This document shows, piece by piece, positions 43,812 through 55,642 of a DNA stretch of 63,478 nucleotides; within the stretch, counting starts at the first letter, position 1, and every line of letters starts with the position of its first letter. Below the pieces are notes generated by a model. That model searched no databases. It was not told the DNA's origin and saw nothing but the letters and a program-made list of their open reading frames with translations. The DNA is from an uncultured Pelagibacteraceae bacterium. GTDB lineage: Bacteria > Pseudomonadota > Alphaproteobacteria > Pelagibacterales > Pelagibacteraceae. The stretch covers positions 1 to 63,478 of the forward strand of contig CACJMR010000004.1 in assembly GCA_902594605.1 (NCBI GenBank), given 5' to 3'. A program made the position numbers and the translations under genes.

Positions 43812-44672
43812 TTAATTTTTCCAACGATCATGTGTCCAAATCCATTGGTCGATATTCTTTCTAATCATTTTTTCAAGAATTTTATTAAGATGGGCTGTAA
43901 TTTCAGAAATATTTTTATTTTTATTTATCTTGATTGGCTCAGAAACATACATTTTAAAATGATTTAATTTATATCTTTCAATATAGATTGGCACCAAATC
44001 ACAGTTATATTTTTTTATTAATTGTGCTGGAATGGAAGTGGTGGTAGCTAAATGTTTAAAAAATGGTACTTTTAAACCTTCTCGTACTCTTTGATCAATC
44101 ATTAGTGCGATTGAAGTTCCTTTATTTAAATTTTTAATTATTTCTCTTGTGCCGGCTCTTCCTTTTTTAATCTGTTTTTTGCAGATATATTTTATTCTTA
44201 TCTGTTCCATAGTTTTATTGAGAAATGGATTATTCAGCGGTCTATAAATAGTTGCAAGATCTATACCTGATTTTTCAATTTGCATAGCCATTAACTCAAA
44301 ATTATTAAAATGACCTGATACAAATACAATTTTTTTTTTGCTTTTTTTAATTAGATCTAAATATTTATAACCATCGATTGAAATATATTTATTTAAATTA
44401 TTATTTCTAAAATTTTTTAAATGAACATATTCTGCAAAAATTCTCCCATAATTACCTAATACATTATCAGCAATTTGATTTAGATTTAAATTATTATTAA
44501 AATTTGCTCTTTTTAAATTTTTAATAATCGAATTTTTTGATCTAAAAAGTGGACCAATAAATTTTCCTATAATAAAACCTAAATTTGATGATGCCCTATA
44601 TCCTATAACTTCAAAAATTAAAAAAATAAATTTGATTATAATAAATTGAACAAAGTGATTTATTTTTTTCAT
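43812..44672 (-). CDS. LpxL/HtrB-like lipid A acyltransferase
   Basis: Adds a secondary acyl chain to Kdo-lipid A. The 286 residues have one N-terminal membrane anchor and the acyltransferase motif HFNNFE with His121 and Glu126, an H-x4-E variant of the H-x4-D/E box, then a DQRVREG block and a late TSIPAQLIKKYN block. Last gene of the minus-strand lipid A unit msbA-waaA-lpxK-lpxL-like, overlapping lpxK by 4 bases. Whether it acts as LpxL or LpxM cannot be told. Confidence 0.88.
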   Translation of the reverse strand: MKKINHFVQFIIIKFIFLIFEVIGYRASSNLGFIIGKFIGPLFRSKNSIIKNLKRANFNNNLNLNQIADNVLGNYGRIFAEYVHLKNFRNNNLNKYISIDGYKYLDLIKKSKKKIVFVSGHFNNFELMAMQIEKSGIDLATIYRPLNNPFLNKTMEQIRIKYICKKQIKKGRAGTREIIKNLNKGTSIALMIDQRVREGLKVPFFKHLATTTSIPAQLIKKYNCDLVPIYIERYKLNHFKMYVSEPIKINKNKNISEITAHLNKILEKMIRKNIDQWIWTHDRWKN

Positions 44673-45592
44673 AGTTTAGAAGACAATATTTTTTTAAATT
44701 CTTTTATTTTGTTAATTTTTAAACTTGTTGCTAAATAATTAATGTTTTTTCTTTGAGATCTGTTCAATCTTAAGTAATCTTTTTCAGTCGTAATAATACT
44801 TAATTTTTTTTTAAGGCTAAATTTTTTTATTTTTCCTATTTCGTCTGAAGATATTTTATAATGATCAGGAAAAATTGTTTTATATTTTATATTGAATTTA
44901 TATTTTTTAAGAGTATTTTTAAATTCATCAGGATTTCCAATACCACAAAACATGTAATATTTTTTTTTTCTATTAAGTTTATTTAAATTCTTTGGGATAT
45001 ATTTTCCCTCAAATATTTTAATGTTTTTATTGATAGATTTGATTTTATAATAAAGTTTTTTATTTCTTTTTTCACCATTGATAAAGGCAATATCATATTT
45101 TTTAATTTCATCTATACTTTCCCTTAGTGGCCCAGCAGGTAATAAAAATTCATTTCCAAATCCTTCATCAGAATTAAAACAAAGAATTTTAATATCATAA
45201 TTTATATTTTTTTGTTGTAATCCATCATCAAATATCGCTATTTGATATTTATTACTTAATGCGTTTTGGAGAGCGTTTATTCTATTTTTATTAATTTCTA
45301 TATTTCCATGTTTCTTTAGCAATTTAATTTCATCAATTTGATCTGCGTAATTTTTTTTAATAAAGACTATTTTTGATTTTTTATTTAAAATTTTATAAAT
45401 CTCTATTGCTAAAGATGTTTTTCCAGTACCACCGACATTTATGTTCCCAATACAAATAGTTTTTATAGAATATTCATTTCTTGTTGAGTAATTTTTAATT
45501 TTATTAATCAAAAATGTAATTAAAGAAAAGGGATAAAAAAAATATGAAATTATATTTTTGTTGAGCCAAAAATTTGGTTTTCTCATTTTCAT
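44669..45592 (-). CDS. lpxK: Tetraacyldisaccharide 4'-kinase
   Basis: Phosphorylates the 4' position of the lipid A disaccharide at the inner membrane. The 307 residues have an N-terminal hydrophobic anchor, the Walker A type loop GNINVGGTGKTS at 49-60, and the family DDGLQ motif (AIFDDGLQQ). FPDHY in the C-terminal half is another LpxK block. The gene overlaps waaA upstream and the acyltransferase gene downstream by 4 bases each. Confidence 0.93.
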   Translation of the reverse strand: MKMRKPNFWLNKNIISYFFYPFSLITFLINKIKNYSTRNEYSIKTICIGNINVGGTGKTSLAIEIYKILNKKSKIVFIKKNYADQIDEIKLLKKHGNIEINKNRINALQNALSNKYQIAIFDDGLQQKNINYDIKILCFNSDEGFGNEFLLPAGPLRESIDEIKKYDIAFINGEKRNKKLYYKIKSINKNIKIFEGKYIPKNLNKLNRKKKYYMFCGIGNPDEFKNTLKKYKFNIKYKTIFPDHYKISSDEIGKIKKFSLKKKLSIITTEKDYLRLNRSQRKNINYLATSLKINKIKEFKKILSSKL

Positions 45593-46827
45593 TTAATGAA
45601 ACCTATAATTTCTTTAAAATTATTAATTAAAATATTATTACCAATGTAAATTATTTTTTTTTGCAATTGATTTGATATTTTTTGATTAATTTTTGATCGA
45701 ATTAATTTTTCTAATTTAAGAGGGTCAGAGCTTGTTGTGGATAATTTAATTTGTCTTAAAAAAGCATAAACTTCTCTAAAATTATCTATATTTGGGCCAC
45801 TAAGAATATAATTTCCTTGCCTAGCTGGTTCCAACGGGTTTTGTCCTCCATGCTTTATAATAGACCCTCCCAAAAAGGTTATGTTTGTTAAATCATAGAA
45901 TTTTGATGTTTCTCCATATGTATCAACTAAATATATATCAATATTTTTTTTTATTTTTTGGTTTGATGAATGCTTAATATAATTTAAATTATTCATTTTT
46001 AAGTTAGAAATAATTTCATCTATTCTATTAACATGCCTCGGAATTAAAATTGTAACAAGGTTCTTATGGTATTTTTTTATATTTTTATGCAATTCATATA
46101 TTAATTCTTCTTCACCCTCATGAGTACTTGCAGCACACCATAATTTCAAATTTTTGAATTTGTTTTTTATATTATTTTTGTTTTTTACTTTTTTATCTCC
46201 AAAAAATTTTAAATTTCCTATAAATTTAATTTTCTCTACTCCTAGAATTTTTAAATATTTTTGTGTTTCTAAATTTGAGGGTAATGCTATTGTAATTTTA
46301 CTAAATACTTCATTCGCAAATGTTTTGAAAATTTTCCACCTTTTGAAACTTTTATTGGTGATTCTGGCATTTATAAGAATAGTTGGAATTTTATTATTCT
46401 TTAAGTTTTTAAGCATGTTAGGCCAAATTTCTGAGTCAACAAATATTGCTAATTGTGGTTTCCAATAAGAAATAAATTTTTTAGTTATATGATTAGCATC
46501 CAAAGGATAAAATTTATGAAATGTTTTTTTTAATTTAATTTTTTTAAATACTTTTGCTGAGCTTACAGTAGAAGTCGTTAACAAAATTTTTTTAACATTA
46601 TCTTTTTTTTCTAATTTTTTTATTAAAGGAACCACACTTAATAATTCACCTATACTTGCTGCATGTACCCAAATAATTTTTGAAATATTTTTTTTATTTG
46701 TGTAAATACAAAATTTTTCTAAAAACCTTTTAGGATCTTCTTTTTTATTAATAATTCTCAATAAAAAAATAAACGGAGATAAAAAAATTAGAAATGTTAA
46801 AACTATGTTATATACAAAGTACATCAA
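45589..46827 (-). CDS. waaA: Kdo transferase WaaA (KdtA)
   Basis: Transfers 3-deoxy-D-manno-octulosonate to lipid IVA, the first step of LPS core assembly. The 412 residues carry an N-terminal membrane helix, then VWVHAASIGELLSVVPLI (in this protein IWVHAASIGELL) typical of the GT30 family, the ASTHEGEEELI block and the GGSIIKHGGQNPLEPA block near the C terminus. Other Kdo synthesis genes are not in the window. Overlaps msbA upstream and lpxK downstream. Confidence 0.94.
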   Translation of the reverse strand: MMYFVYNIVLTFLIFLSPFIFLLRIINKKEDPKRFLEKFCIYTNKKNISKIIWVHAASIGELLSVVPLIKKLEKKDNVKKILLTTSTVSSAKVFKKIKLKKTFHKFYPLDANHITKKFISYWKPQLAIFVDSEIWPNMLKNLKNNKIPTILINARITNKSFKRWKIFKTFANEVFSKITIALPSNLETQKYLKILGVEKIKFIGNLKFFGDKKVKNKNNIKNKFKNLKLWCAASTHEGEEELIYELHKNIKKYHKNLVTILIPRHVNRIDEIISNLKMNNLNYIKHSSNQKIKKNIDIYLVDTYGETSKFYDLTNITFLGGSIIKHGGQNPLEPARQGNYILSGPNIDNFREVYAFLRQIKLSTTSSDPLKLEKLIRSKINQKISNQLQKKIIYIGNNILINNFKEIIGFIK

Positions 46828-48566
46828 TGGCTTTTGATCTGCTTTTGGTAAAAACTTTTATAGGCCTTAGATTGAATCAATAAATCTTCATGATTTCCAG
46901 AATCTTTTATTTCCCCTTTTTCCATAACATAAATCTTATCAGAGTTTAAAATTGTTGATAATCTATGAGCGATCACAATAGTTGTTTTATTGTGAATTAA
47001 TTTGTCTATAGCCTTTTGTATTTTTTCCTCTGTTTCTGAATCTAATGATGATGTAGCCTCATCAAGCAGTATTATCCTGCTTTTTTTCAGAAACGCTCTA
47101 GCAATAGATAATCTTTGTCTTTCTCCTCCAGATAATTTAACACCATTTTCTCCAATTTTTGTTTCAAACCCTTTTTCAAGTTTATTAATAAATTCATCAC
47201 ACATTGAAAGTTTTGCAGCTTCATAAATATTCTCATTTGATGCATCTGGTTGAGCATATTTTATATTATTAAGAACTGTATCATCAAATAAAGTAGTATT
47301 TTGATCAACAATAGATATTTGTCTTCTTAAAGAGTGTAAATTGATACTTGATATGTTTTCATTATCAACTTTTACTTCTCCACTAGTTGGATTGTAAATT
47401 CGAGGTATCATATTTAAAAGAGTTGATTTTCCTGACCCACTATGACCAACAAGTGCAGTCATTTTTCCACCATTTATTTTAATTGAGATATTTTTTAAAA
47501 CTTTGTTTTCTAAATTTGACTTATATGCAAAATTAACTTTGTCGAATATGATATCGCCACTAGTTAATTTAAGGTTTTTGCTCTCTTTGTTTAAATTAAT
47601 TTCATTCTTAGTATCTATGATTGGAAGTATTCTTCTAGCAGCTGATAAGCCTTGTCCTATGGAAACATTTACTTTTGTAAGAGATTTTACTGGTTGGTAA
47701 GCAAGCATCATAGCAGCAAGAAAAGAAAAAAAGTTATTTATATTTAATTCACCATTAATAATTAGTTTCCCTGAATAGAAAATAAGTAAGGCAATCATTA
47801 AACCAGTTAAAACTTCCATGATTGGTGCTGACCTGAGATAAACAGAGGCAATTTTAACGGACTTTTCCTTTAGCTGGTTTACATATTCCTCAGATCTCTC
47901 GTTTTCAAATTTTTCTCTTTGAAAAATTTTAATTATCTTATGATTTTTAAATAGATCAACTAAATATCTATTTAGGTTTCCAGATTTTTCTTGAGCTTCA
48001 GTTGTGACTTTGCCCATTCTTTTACCAAGTTTTCTTGCAGTAATTGTTGCTAAAGGGATCATTATGATTGCAATTAAAGATAACTTCCAGTTTTGAAAGA
48101 ACATTACAAGCAAAAGACCAAATAAGGTTAATCCATCTTTAAATATACTTAAAAAGGCCTCTGCTAACATTCTTGTAATTTGATCTACATCAAAATTTAA
48201 ATTTGAAATATATTTACCGGTATGTTTATTTTCGATAGTTTCCGTGTCTGCGCTTATAAATGAATTTAACATATTAACTTGAATCATTTTTTTTACTTCT
48301 TCTGATACTTTTATCATTATCATTTTTGCATTATAAAGAGCGATACCTTTTGTTGAAAATGCAACAATTATCGCTAGGGGAATTAAATAAATAAGTGTTT
48401 TATCTTTTTCTAAAAAAATTTTTTCAATTGCAGGATCTAATAGCCAGGCTGTTGCAGATGTGCTGCCCGCAACTAAAATAGAAAATACTCCAGCTAAAAT
48501 AATTTTATAAATAAATTTTTTTATATAATCGCTATAAATTCTAGAAATTATTGTTTTTGTATTCAT
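46824..48566 (-). CDS. msbA: Lipid A/phospholipid exporter MsbA-like ABC transporter
   Basis: A half-size ABC exporter, 580 residues, with six membrane helices followed by an ATPase domain. Walker A GHSGSGKST is at 374-382, the signature LSGGERQRLS and Walker B RIILLDEATSSLD follow, then the H-loop IAHRLST. Place at the head of waaA-lpxK-lpxL makes flipping of core-lipid A the most likely role; MsbA-like exporters for other lipids or drugs look similar by sequence. It follows ubiA by 4 bases. Confidence 0.9.
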   Translation of the reverse strand: MNTKTIISRIYSDYIKKFIYKIILAGVFSILVAGSTSATAWLLDPAIEKIFLEKDKTLIYLIPLAIIVAFSTKGIALYNAKMIMIKVSEEVKKMIQVNMLNSFISADTETIENKHTGKYISNLNFDVDQITRMLAEAFLSIFKDGLTLFGLLLVMFFQNWKLSLIAIIMIPLATITARKLGKRMGKVTTEAQEKSGNLNRYLVDLFKNHKIIKIFQREKFENERSEEYVNQLKEKSVKIASVYLRSAPIMEVLTGLMIALLIFYSGKLIINGELNINNFFSFLAAMMLAYQPVKSLTKVNVSIGQGLSAARRILPIIDTKNEINLNKESKNLKLTSGDIIFDKVNFAYKSNLENKVLKNISIKINGGKMTALVGHSGSGKSTLLNMIPRIYNPTSGEVKVDNENISSINLHSLRRQISIVDQNTTLFDDTVLNNIKYAQPDASNENIYEAAKLSMCDEFINKLEKGFETKIGENGVKLSGGERQRLSIARAFLKKSRIILLDEATSSLDSETEEKIQKAIDKLIHNKTTIVIAHRLSTILNSDKIYVMEKGEIKDSGNHEDLLIQSKAYKSFYQKQIKSH

Positions 48567-48570
48567 TTAA

Positions 48571-49437
48571 TTAAAATATTTTTCCAATTATAATATTGAT
48601 AAAAACTAATAACCCAACAATGTTATTATTTTTAAATTTAATTAAACAATCTTCTGGTAAGGAATAATTAAGTTTATTAATTTGAAATATTAATAGATAA
48701 TAAGTGGGGATTATTAAAAAAATATAATAAAAAAAATTAAATTTCATTAAAATTCCTATCGTAATTAAACAAAAAATAAAAATTGTATAGCAAGTATAAA
48801 GAAATTTTTTTGGATCATTTTTAAATTTTATCGAAGTTGATTTTACCCCTATAATTTCATCATCTTTAATATCTTGAAAGCCATATATAGTGTCGTAACC
48901 TAGTGTCCAAAATATGGCCCCAAAATAAAATATTAAAGGTATTACTGAAATTTCATTTTCAATTGATATCCAAGCTAGAACCAAACCATAATTGAAAGTA
49001 ACACCTAAAAATAATTGTGGCCAATATGTAATTCTTTTCATTAATGGATATATAAAAGCCAGAGGCATGGAAGCTAAAGCCATTAAAATTGTAAAAAAAT
49101 TAAAATTAATCAAAACTAAAAAAGCTAAACTACAAAGAATTACTGAATAAATTATTGCTAATTTTAAAGAAATTTTCCCTGATGCTATTGGCCTATATTT
49201 AGTTCTTTCAACTTTTTTATCAAAATTTTTATCTGCAATATCATTTACTATACATCCTGCAGAACGCATAAGAATTGAACCAGCAAAAAAAAGAAATGCA
49301 TAATAAAAAAATATTTCTAAATTTGAATTTAAATCATAAGCAATTGTAAGACCCCAAATACAGGGCCAGAATAATAACATAAATCCAATTGGTTTTTTCA
49401 ACCTTGTTAATTCAATAAATAAGTTTAGTTGGTTCAT
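48571..49437 (-). CDS. ubiA: 4-hydroxybenzoate polyprenyltransferase
   Basis: Attaches the polyprenyl tail to 4-hydroxybenzoate in ubiquinone synthesis. The 288-residue membrane protein has eight to nine helices and both prenyl-diphosphate binding Asp motifs: NDIADKNFD at 65-73 and the second YGFQDIKDDEI after helix five (with GYDTIYGFQD before). The order and spacing fit UbiA; the RPIASGKIS block also matches. The oxidase operon downstream relies on the ubiquinone made here through the bc1 complex. Confidence 0.94.
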   Translation of the reverse strand: MNQLNLFIELTRLKKPIGFMLLFWPCIWGLTIAYDLNSNLEIFFYYAFLFFAGSILMRSAGCIVNDIADKNFDKKVERTKYRPIASGKISLKLAIIYSVILCSLAFLVLINFNFFTILMALASMPLAFIYPLMKRITYWPQLFLGVTFNYGLVLAWISIENEISVIPLIFYFGAIFWTLGYDTIYGFQDIKDDEIIGVKSTSIKFKNDPKKFLYTCYTIFIFCLITIGILMKFNFFYYIFLIIPTYYLLIFQINKLNYSLPEDCLIKFKNNNIVGLLVFINIIIGKIF

Positions 49438-49477
49438 AATTTACTTGTAAATAACAAAGGGTAGATTCATAATCAAA

Positions 49478-49891
49478 TTGATTCGTATGAATATAGATTA
49501 CACAGTCACAGCTTTAATGTTTCCTGCAATTCCTTTAATGATGGCTGTTTATAGTAATAGATTTCATTCTCTAAGTATATTAATCAGACAGCTACATGAT
49601 GAGCATGTTTATGAAAAGCATATCCCACCAGAATGGAAAAAACAGTTTATCAATCTTAGTGGAAGAATAACTCTTTTGAGATGGACAATACTTTTTGCTT
49701 CGTTTGGATTTCTTTTTAATATGTTGACTGTATTTGCTTTGTATTTGGATGAGCTTTTTTTAGCTAGAGTAATTTTCGGATCTTGTTGTCTATCAATGAT
49801 TGTATCTATCATTTTTTTTATAAGAGAAATTCAAATATCAACGAATGCGCTTAAACTCCATATGTCAGATATGGATGTTGATGTTAATTAG
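49478..49891 (+). CDS. DUF2721 family membrane protein
   Basis: A 137-residue protein with three hydrophobic segments (near residues 7-22, 60-82 and 92-112). The segment YSNRFHSLSILIRQLHDEH, then a basic stretch and LSGRITLLRWTILFASFGFL, match the DUF2721 pattern of a membrane protein with an amphipathic helix after the first pass. No function is known for the family. It is divergent from ubiA and overlaps the convergent quinone reductase gene by 8 bases. Confidence 0.8.
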   Translation: MIRMNIDYTVTALMFPAIPLMMAVYSNRFHSLSILIRQLHDEHVYEKHIPPEWKKQFINLSGRITLLRWTILFASFGFLFNMLTVFALYLDELFLARVIFGSCCLSMIVSIIFFIREIQISTNALKLHMSDMDVDVN

Positions 49892-50858
49892 GCACTAACA
49901 CTGCTGGGCCTAAAATTTTTCTTCCTTCGAGATCTTGATGAGCTTGAACGACCTCCTCTAACTTATACTTTTTATAAATTTTAATTTTTACTTTCCCAGA
50001 ACTAATTTTTTCAAACATTGTTTTTGAGGCTTCATCTAATTCTTCTCTTGTAGAAAGGTATTGTTGCATAGAGGGTCTTACTAGATACAAGCCTTTTGGT
50101 TGAATAACTTTTGGCACATTAATATCTGACAAGGGTCCAGATGCATTTCCAAAAGAAACCATCATTCCTCTAATTGCTAAACATTCAATTGAACCATCCA
50201 ATGTATCTTTACCAACACCGTCGTAGACAACAGGAACACCCTTACCATTAGTGATTTCCAAAACTTTTTTTGCAAAATCTTCTTTATTGTAATTTATTAC
50301 GTGATCATAGCCATTTTCTTTTGCTATATGTACTTTTTCATCTGAACCAACTGTACCAATAACAGTGCAACCTAAACTTTTTGCCCATTGTCCAAAAATT
50401 TGACCAACACCACCAGCAGCTGCATGGAATAAAATTGTTTCTCCTGATTTAACTGGATAAGTTTTATGTAAAAGATAAAAAGTTGTTAATCCTTTTGTCA
50501 TTAAAGTTGCAGCTATTTCAAGATCAATACCTTCTGGTACTTTTACCAAATTTTTAGTTGGGTAGTTTCTGTGTGAACAGTATGAACCCAAAGGAATGCC
50601 TGCATAAGAAATTTTATCTCCAACTTTAAAGTCTTTTACATTCTCACCAACATCAGTAATAACTCCAGCGCCTTCCAAACCTAGGCCAATTGGTAGTTTT
50701 AATGGGTACAAACCTGACCTATGGTAAGTATCAATGTAGTTAAGACCAATTGCTTTTTGTTCAATTGTTACTTGATCAGGACCAGGTTTTTCTAAAGATA
50801 TATCCTTTACTTCTAAAACTTCAGGTCCACCGGTTTTATTAATTTCTACTGCTTTCAT
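49884..50858 (-). CDS. qorA: NADPH:quinone oxidoreductase (zeta-crystallin type)
   Basis: A zinc-free medium-chain dehydrogenase that reduces quinones or enals with NADPH. The 324 residues show the N-terminal GxEVL-E block, GLNYIDTYHRSGLYPL, GLEGAGVITDVG and the nucleotide-binding AAAGGVGQI with downstream GTVGSDEK. The lack of catalytic-zinc cysteines sets it apart from alcohol dehydrogenases. It follows the pirin gene by 3 bases on the minus strand, with a haloacid dehalogenase gene before that, a small stress or detoxification group. Confidence 0.92.
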   Translation of the reverse strand: MKAVEINKTGGPEVLEVKDISLEKPGPDQVTIEQKAIGLNYIDTYHRSGLYPLKLPIGLGLEGAGVITDVGENVKDFKVGDKISYAGIPLGSYCSHRNYPTKNLVKVPEGIDLEIAATLMTKGLTTFYLLHKTYPVKSGETILFHAAAGGVGQIFGQWAKSLGCTVIGTVGSDEKVHIAKENGYDHVINYNKEDFAKKVLEITNGKGVPVVYDGVGKDTLDGSIECLAIRGMMVSFGNASGPLSDINVPKVIQPKGLYLVRPSMQQYLSTREELDEASKTMFEKISSGKVKIKIYKKYKLEEVVQAHQDLEGRKILGPAVLVPN

Positions 50859-50861
50859 AAT

Positions 50862-51698
50862 TTATTTCACAAATGTACCATTATGATAATCTTGAACAGC
50901 TTGCAAGATTTCTGCTTTAGTATTCATTACAAATGGTCCACCTCTAGCTATTTCTTCATTAATTGGTTTCCCTGAAATTACCAAGAATTTGGCATTTGAT
51001 TGAGCCTTAACTGTTAAATCTTCACCCTTAGTTAAAAGAATTAAAGTACTGTCTTTAACATTTTCATGTTTATTTTTACCAATTTCGATTTCTCCACTAA
51101 TTAAATAAATAAAAGTATTGTGAGTAGATGGTAATTTAAAATTGAACTCTTTATCTTTGTTTAATTCTACATCAAAATAAACTGGCTCAACATTGTGTCC
51201 TTTAACAGGACCTTCAGCTTTTTCAAATTTTCCGGCTATTACTTTTACTTGTTTATCATCATCTTTATGAACACTCATTTTATCTGCATCAATATAAATA
51301 TATTCAGGCTTACTCATTTTTAATTTAGCCGGCATATTTATCCACAATTGAAATCCATGAAGTTTACCTTCTTTCATTGCAGGCATTTCAGAATGAATAA
51401 TTCCACTACCTGTTTTCATCCACTGAACATCACCAGCAGTCATTCTACCTTCACCACCTGTACTATCTTTGTGCTCAAAATCTCCAGCCAACATATAAGT
51501 TACTGTTTCAATTCCTCGATGAGGGTGGGGTGGAAAACCAGCTATATAATCCTCACTATTTTCTGAACCAAATTCATCAAGCATTAAGAAAGGATCAAAA
51601 TAATTTGGCTCAACACCAATACTTCTTTTTAATTTAACTCCAGCACCATCAGAAGCTGGAATAGGGTCAATAATTTTACTAACTTCAATATTTTTCAT
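50862..51698 (-). CDS. Pirin family protein
   Basis: A bicupin of the pirin family, 278 residues. The N-terminal cupin keeps the metal ligands: FPPHPHRGIETVTYML (His pair), then HKDSTGGEGRMTAGDVQWM and SGIIHSEMP, with the glutamate/histidine after it. The C-terminal cupin is the degenerate kind. Some members have quercetinase activity and others bind regulators; the bacterial role is open. Starts 20 bases after the dehalogenase gene stop and precedes the quinone reductase. Confidence 0.93.
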   Translation of the reverse strand: MKNIEVSKIIDPIPASDGAGVKLKRSIGVEPNYFDPFLMLDEFGSENSEDYIAGFPPHPHRGIETVTYMLAGDFEHKDSTGGEGRMTAGDVQWMKTGSGIIHSEMPAMKEGKLHGFQLWINMPAKLKMSKPEYIYIDADKMSVHKDDDKQVKVIAGKFEKAEGPVKGHNVEPVYFDVELNKDKEFNFKLPSTHNTFIYLISGEIEIGKNKHENVKDSTLILLTKGEDLTVKAQSNAKFLVISGKPINEEIARGGPFVMNTKAEILQAVQDYHNGTFVK

Positions 51699-51718
51699 AT
51701 TTCGTAAATAAGAATTTT

Positions 51719-52381
51719 TTATAATATTTCAAGTAACTTACCAAGATCTTTGATTTGATGTTTTGGAATATAATCTAGATTATCAAAAGTATTGTTGCTT
51801 CTATTAACCCAAATAGAATTATAACCATAGTTTCCACCACCTGAAACATCCCAAGTATTTGCACTTAAAAAAGCAACTTCTTTTTTTTGAATTTGATATT
51901 GATTTACTGGAAGATCATAAACTTTAGAGTCTGGTTTATAAACTCCAACTTCTTCAATTGAAAAAATATTATTAAATATATTTTCCAAATTATTACTCTT
52001 AACTAATTCATTAAGAAGAGCAGGAGTACCATTAGAAAGAATAGCAAGTTTAAAATCTTTTTCTTTTAATGATTTTAAAACTTCAGGAACTTCTTTGAAA
52101 GGAGAAAGAATTTTATAAAGATCTAATAACTCATTTCTCATTGAAGAATCTATCTTATAAGCTTTCATAGATTTATCTAAACTATCCTCTGTTACCTGCC
52201 AAAAATCCTTGTGACGTTTCATTAAACTTCTTAGCCAAGTATATTCTAATTGTGTTGTTCTCCAATAATTGGCGAAACCTTCCCACTTATCACCTATTTT
52301 ATCTTTACATTTTTCAGCAGCTGAATTGACATCAAATAAGGTGCCGTAAGCATCAAAAATTATTGCTTTAATATTTTTCAT
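51719..52381 (-). CDS. Haloacid dehalogenase, type II
   Basis: Likely a hydrolytic (S)-2-haloacid dehalogenase or close relative, 220 residues. The nucleophile motif is FDAYGTLFDV (Asp10), then LSNGTPALL, KPDSKVYDL, and SANTWDVSGGGNYGYNSIWVNR split over the last HAD motif; the S-x-N-x-WDV block is characteristic of type II dehalogenases as opposed to general HAD phosphatases. Substrate may be a halogenated or hydroxylated short acid. First gene of a minus-strand group with pirin and quinone reductase. Confidence 0.85.
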   Translation of the reverse strand: MKNIKAIIFDAYGTLFDVNSAAEKCKDKIGDKWEGFANYWRTTQLEYTWLRSLMKRHKDFWQVTEDSLDKSMKAYKIDSSMRNELLDLYKILSPFKEVPEVLKSLKEKDFKLAILSNGTPALLNELVKSNNLENIFNNIFSIEEVGVYKPDSKVYDLPVNQYQIQKKEVAFLSANTWDVSGGGNYGYNSIWVNRSNNTFDNLDYIPKHQIKDLGKLLEIL

Positions 52382-52397
52382 AAACTAACTTATCAAT

Positions 52398-53096
52398 ATG
52401 AGTAACATTAGATTATTTTATTCAAAAAGTTTATCTCTTAATTTGACTGACAAACTTGATAAATCTCAATCACACTATGTTTCAAAAGTTATGAGACTTA
52501 AAGAGAAAGAAGTTTTTTCTCTTTTTAATGGTAGTGGCGAATGGGAAGCGAAAATTGCAAATATCAATAAAAGCATAGTTGAATTTAATGTTACGAAACA
52601 ATTAAGACAGAAAGAAAATACCATAGATCTCTGGCTGGCTTTCTCTCCTATCAAATCAAATTACTTTAATTTCATGATCCAAAAAGCTACAGAGCTTGGT
52701 GTAACTAAGTTTTTACCAATTATCTTTGAAAGAACGATTGTTAGGAAGATTAATAAAGAGAGATTGGAAAAAGTAATCATAGAAGCTGCCGAACAATCAA
52801 ACAGAATAACTGTTCCATCAATTGAAGAGCCTCAAAAATTAAAAAGCTTTCTAAATAATGATATGGATTTAATTTTTACTGATCTCAACACTACTAATAC
52901 AAAAATTGACATTAAAAAGTTAACCACCAAGCCTACTTGCGTAATCATAGGACCAGAGGGAGATTTTTCTGAGGAGGAGAGGGAAGAGATTCTTAAATTT
53001 AGTGGTGTTCAGCCTATTAAAATCAATGAAAACATATTGAGATCTGAAACGGCTGTAATTTCTGCTCTATCGATCATAAATTACGCCATTAATTGA
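52398..53096 (+). CDS. rsmE: 16S rRNA (uracil-1498-N3)-methyltransferase
   Basis: Methylates U1498 of 16S rRNA. The 232-residue SPOUT-class enzyme has the N-terminal PUA-like domain (HYVSKVMRLKEKEVFSLFNGSGEW region) and the C-terminal knotted domain with IGPEGDFSEEE and the closing ILRSETAVISALSIINY block. All are signatures of RsmE. It starts 16 bases from the divergent dehalogenase gene. A short gap of 61 bases leads to the oxidase operon. Confidence 0.94.
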   Translation: MSNIRLFYSKSLSLNLTDKLDKSQSHYVSKVMRLKEKEVFSLFNGSGEWEAKIANINKSIVEFNVTKQLRQKENTIDLWLAFSPIKSNYFNFMIQKATELGVTKFLPIIFERTIVRKINKERLEKVIIEAAEQSNRITVPSIEEPQKLKSFLNNDMDLIFTDLNTTNTKIDIKKLTTKPTCVIIGPEGDFSEEEREEILKFSGVQPIKINENILRSETAVISALSIINYAIN

Positions 53097-53157
53097 TATT
53101 TTGTCGCTAAAAGTAAAAGTGTATTTTTTTAAAAGACGCTCTATATAGGGTAAAAAA

Positions 53158-55609
<2,452 letters not shown>

Positions 55610-55642
55610 ATATAGCAAACAAGATTTTTTAACTTTAAATTA

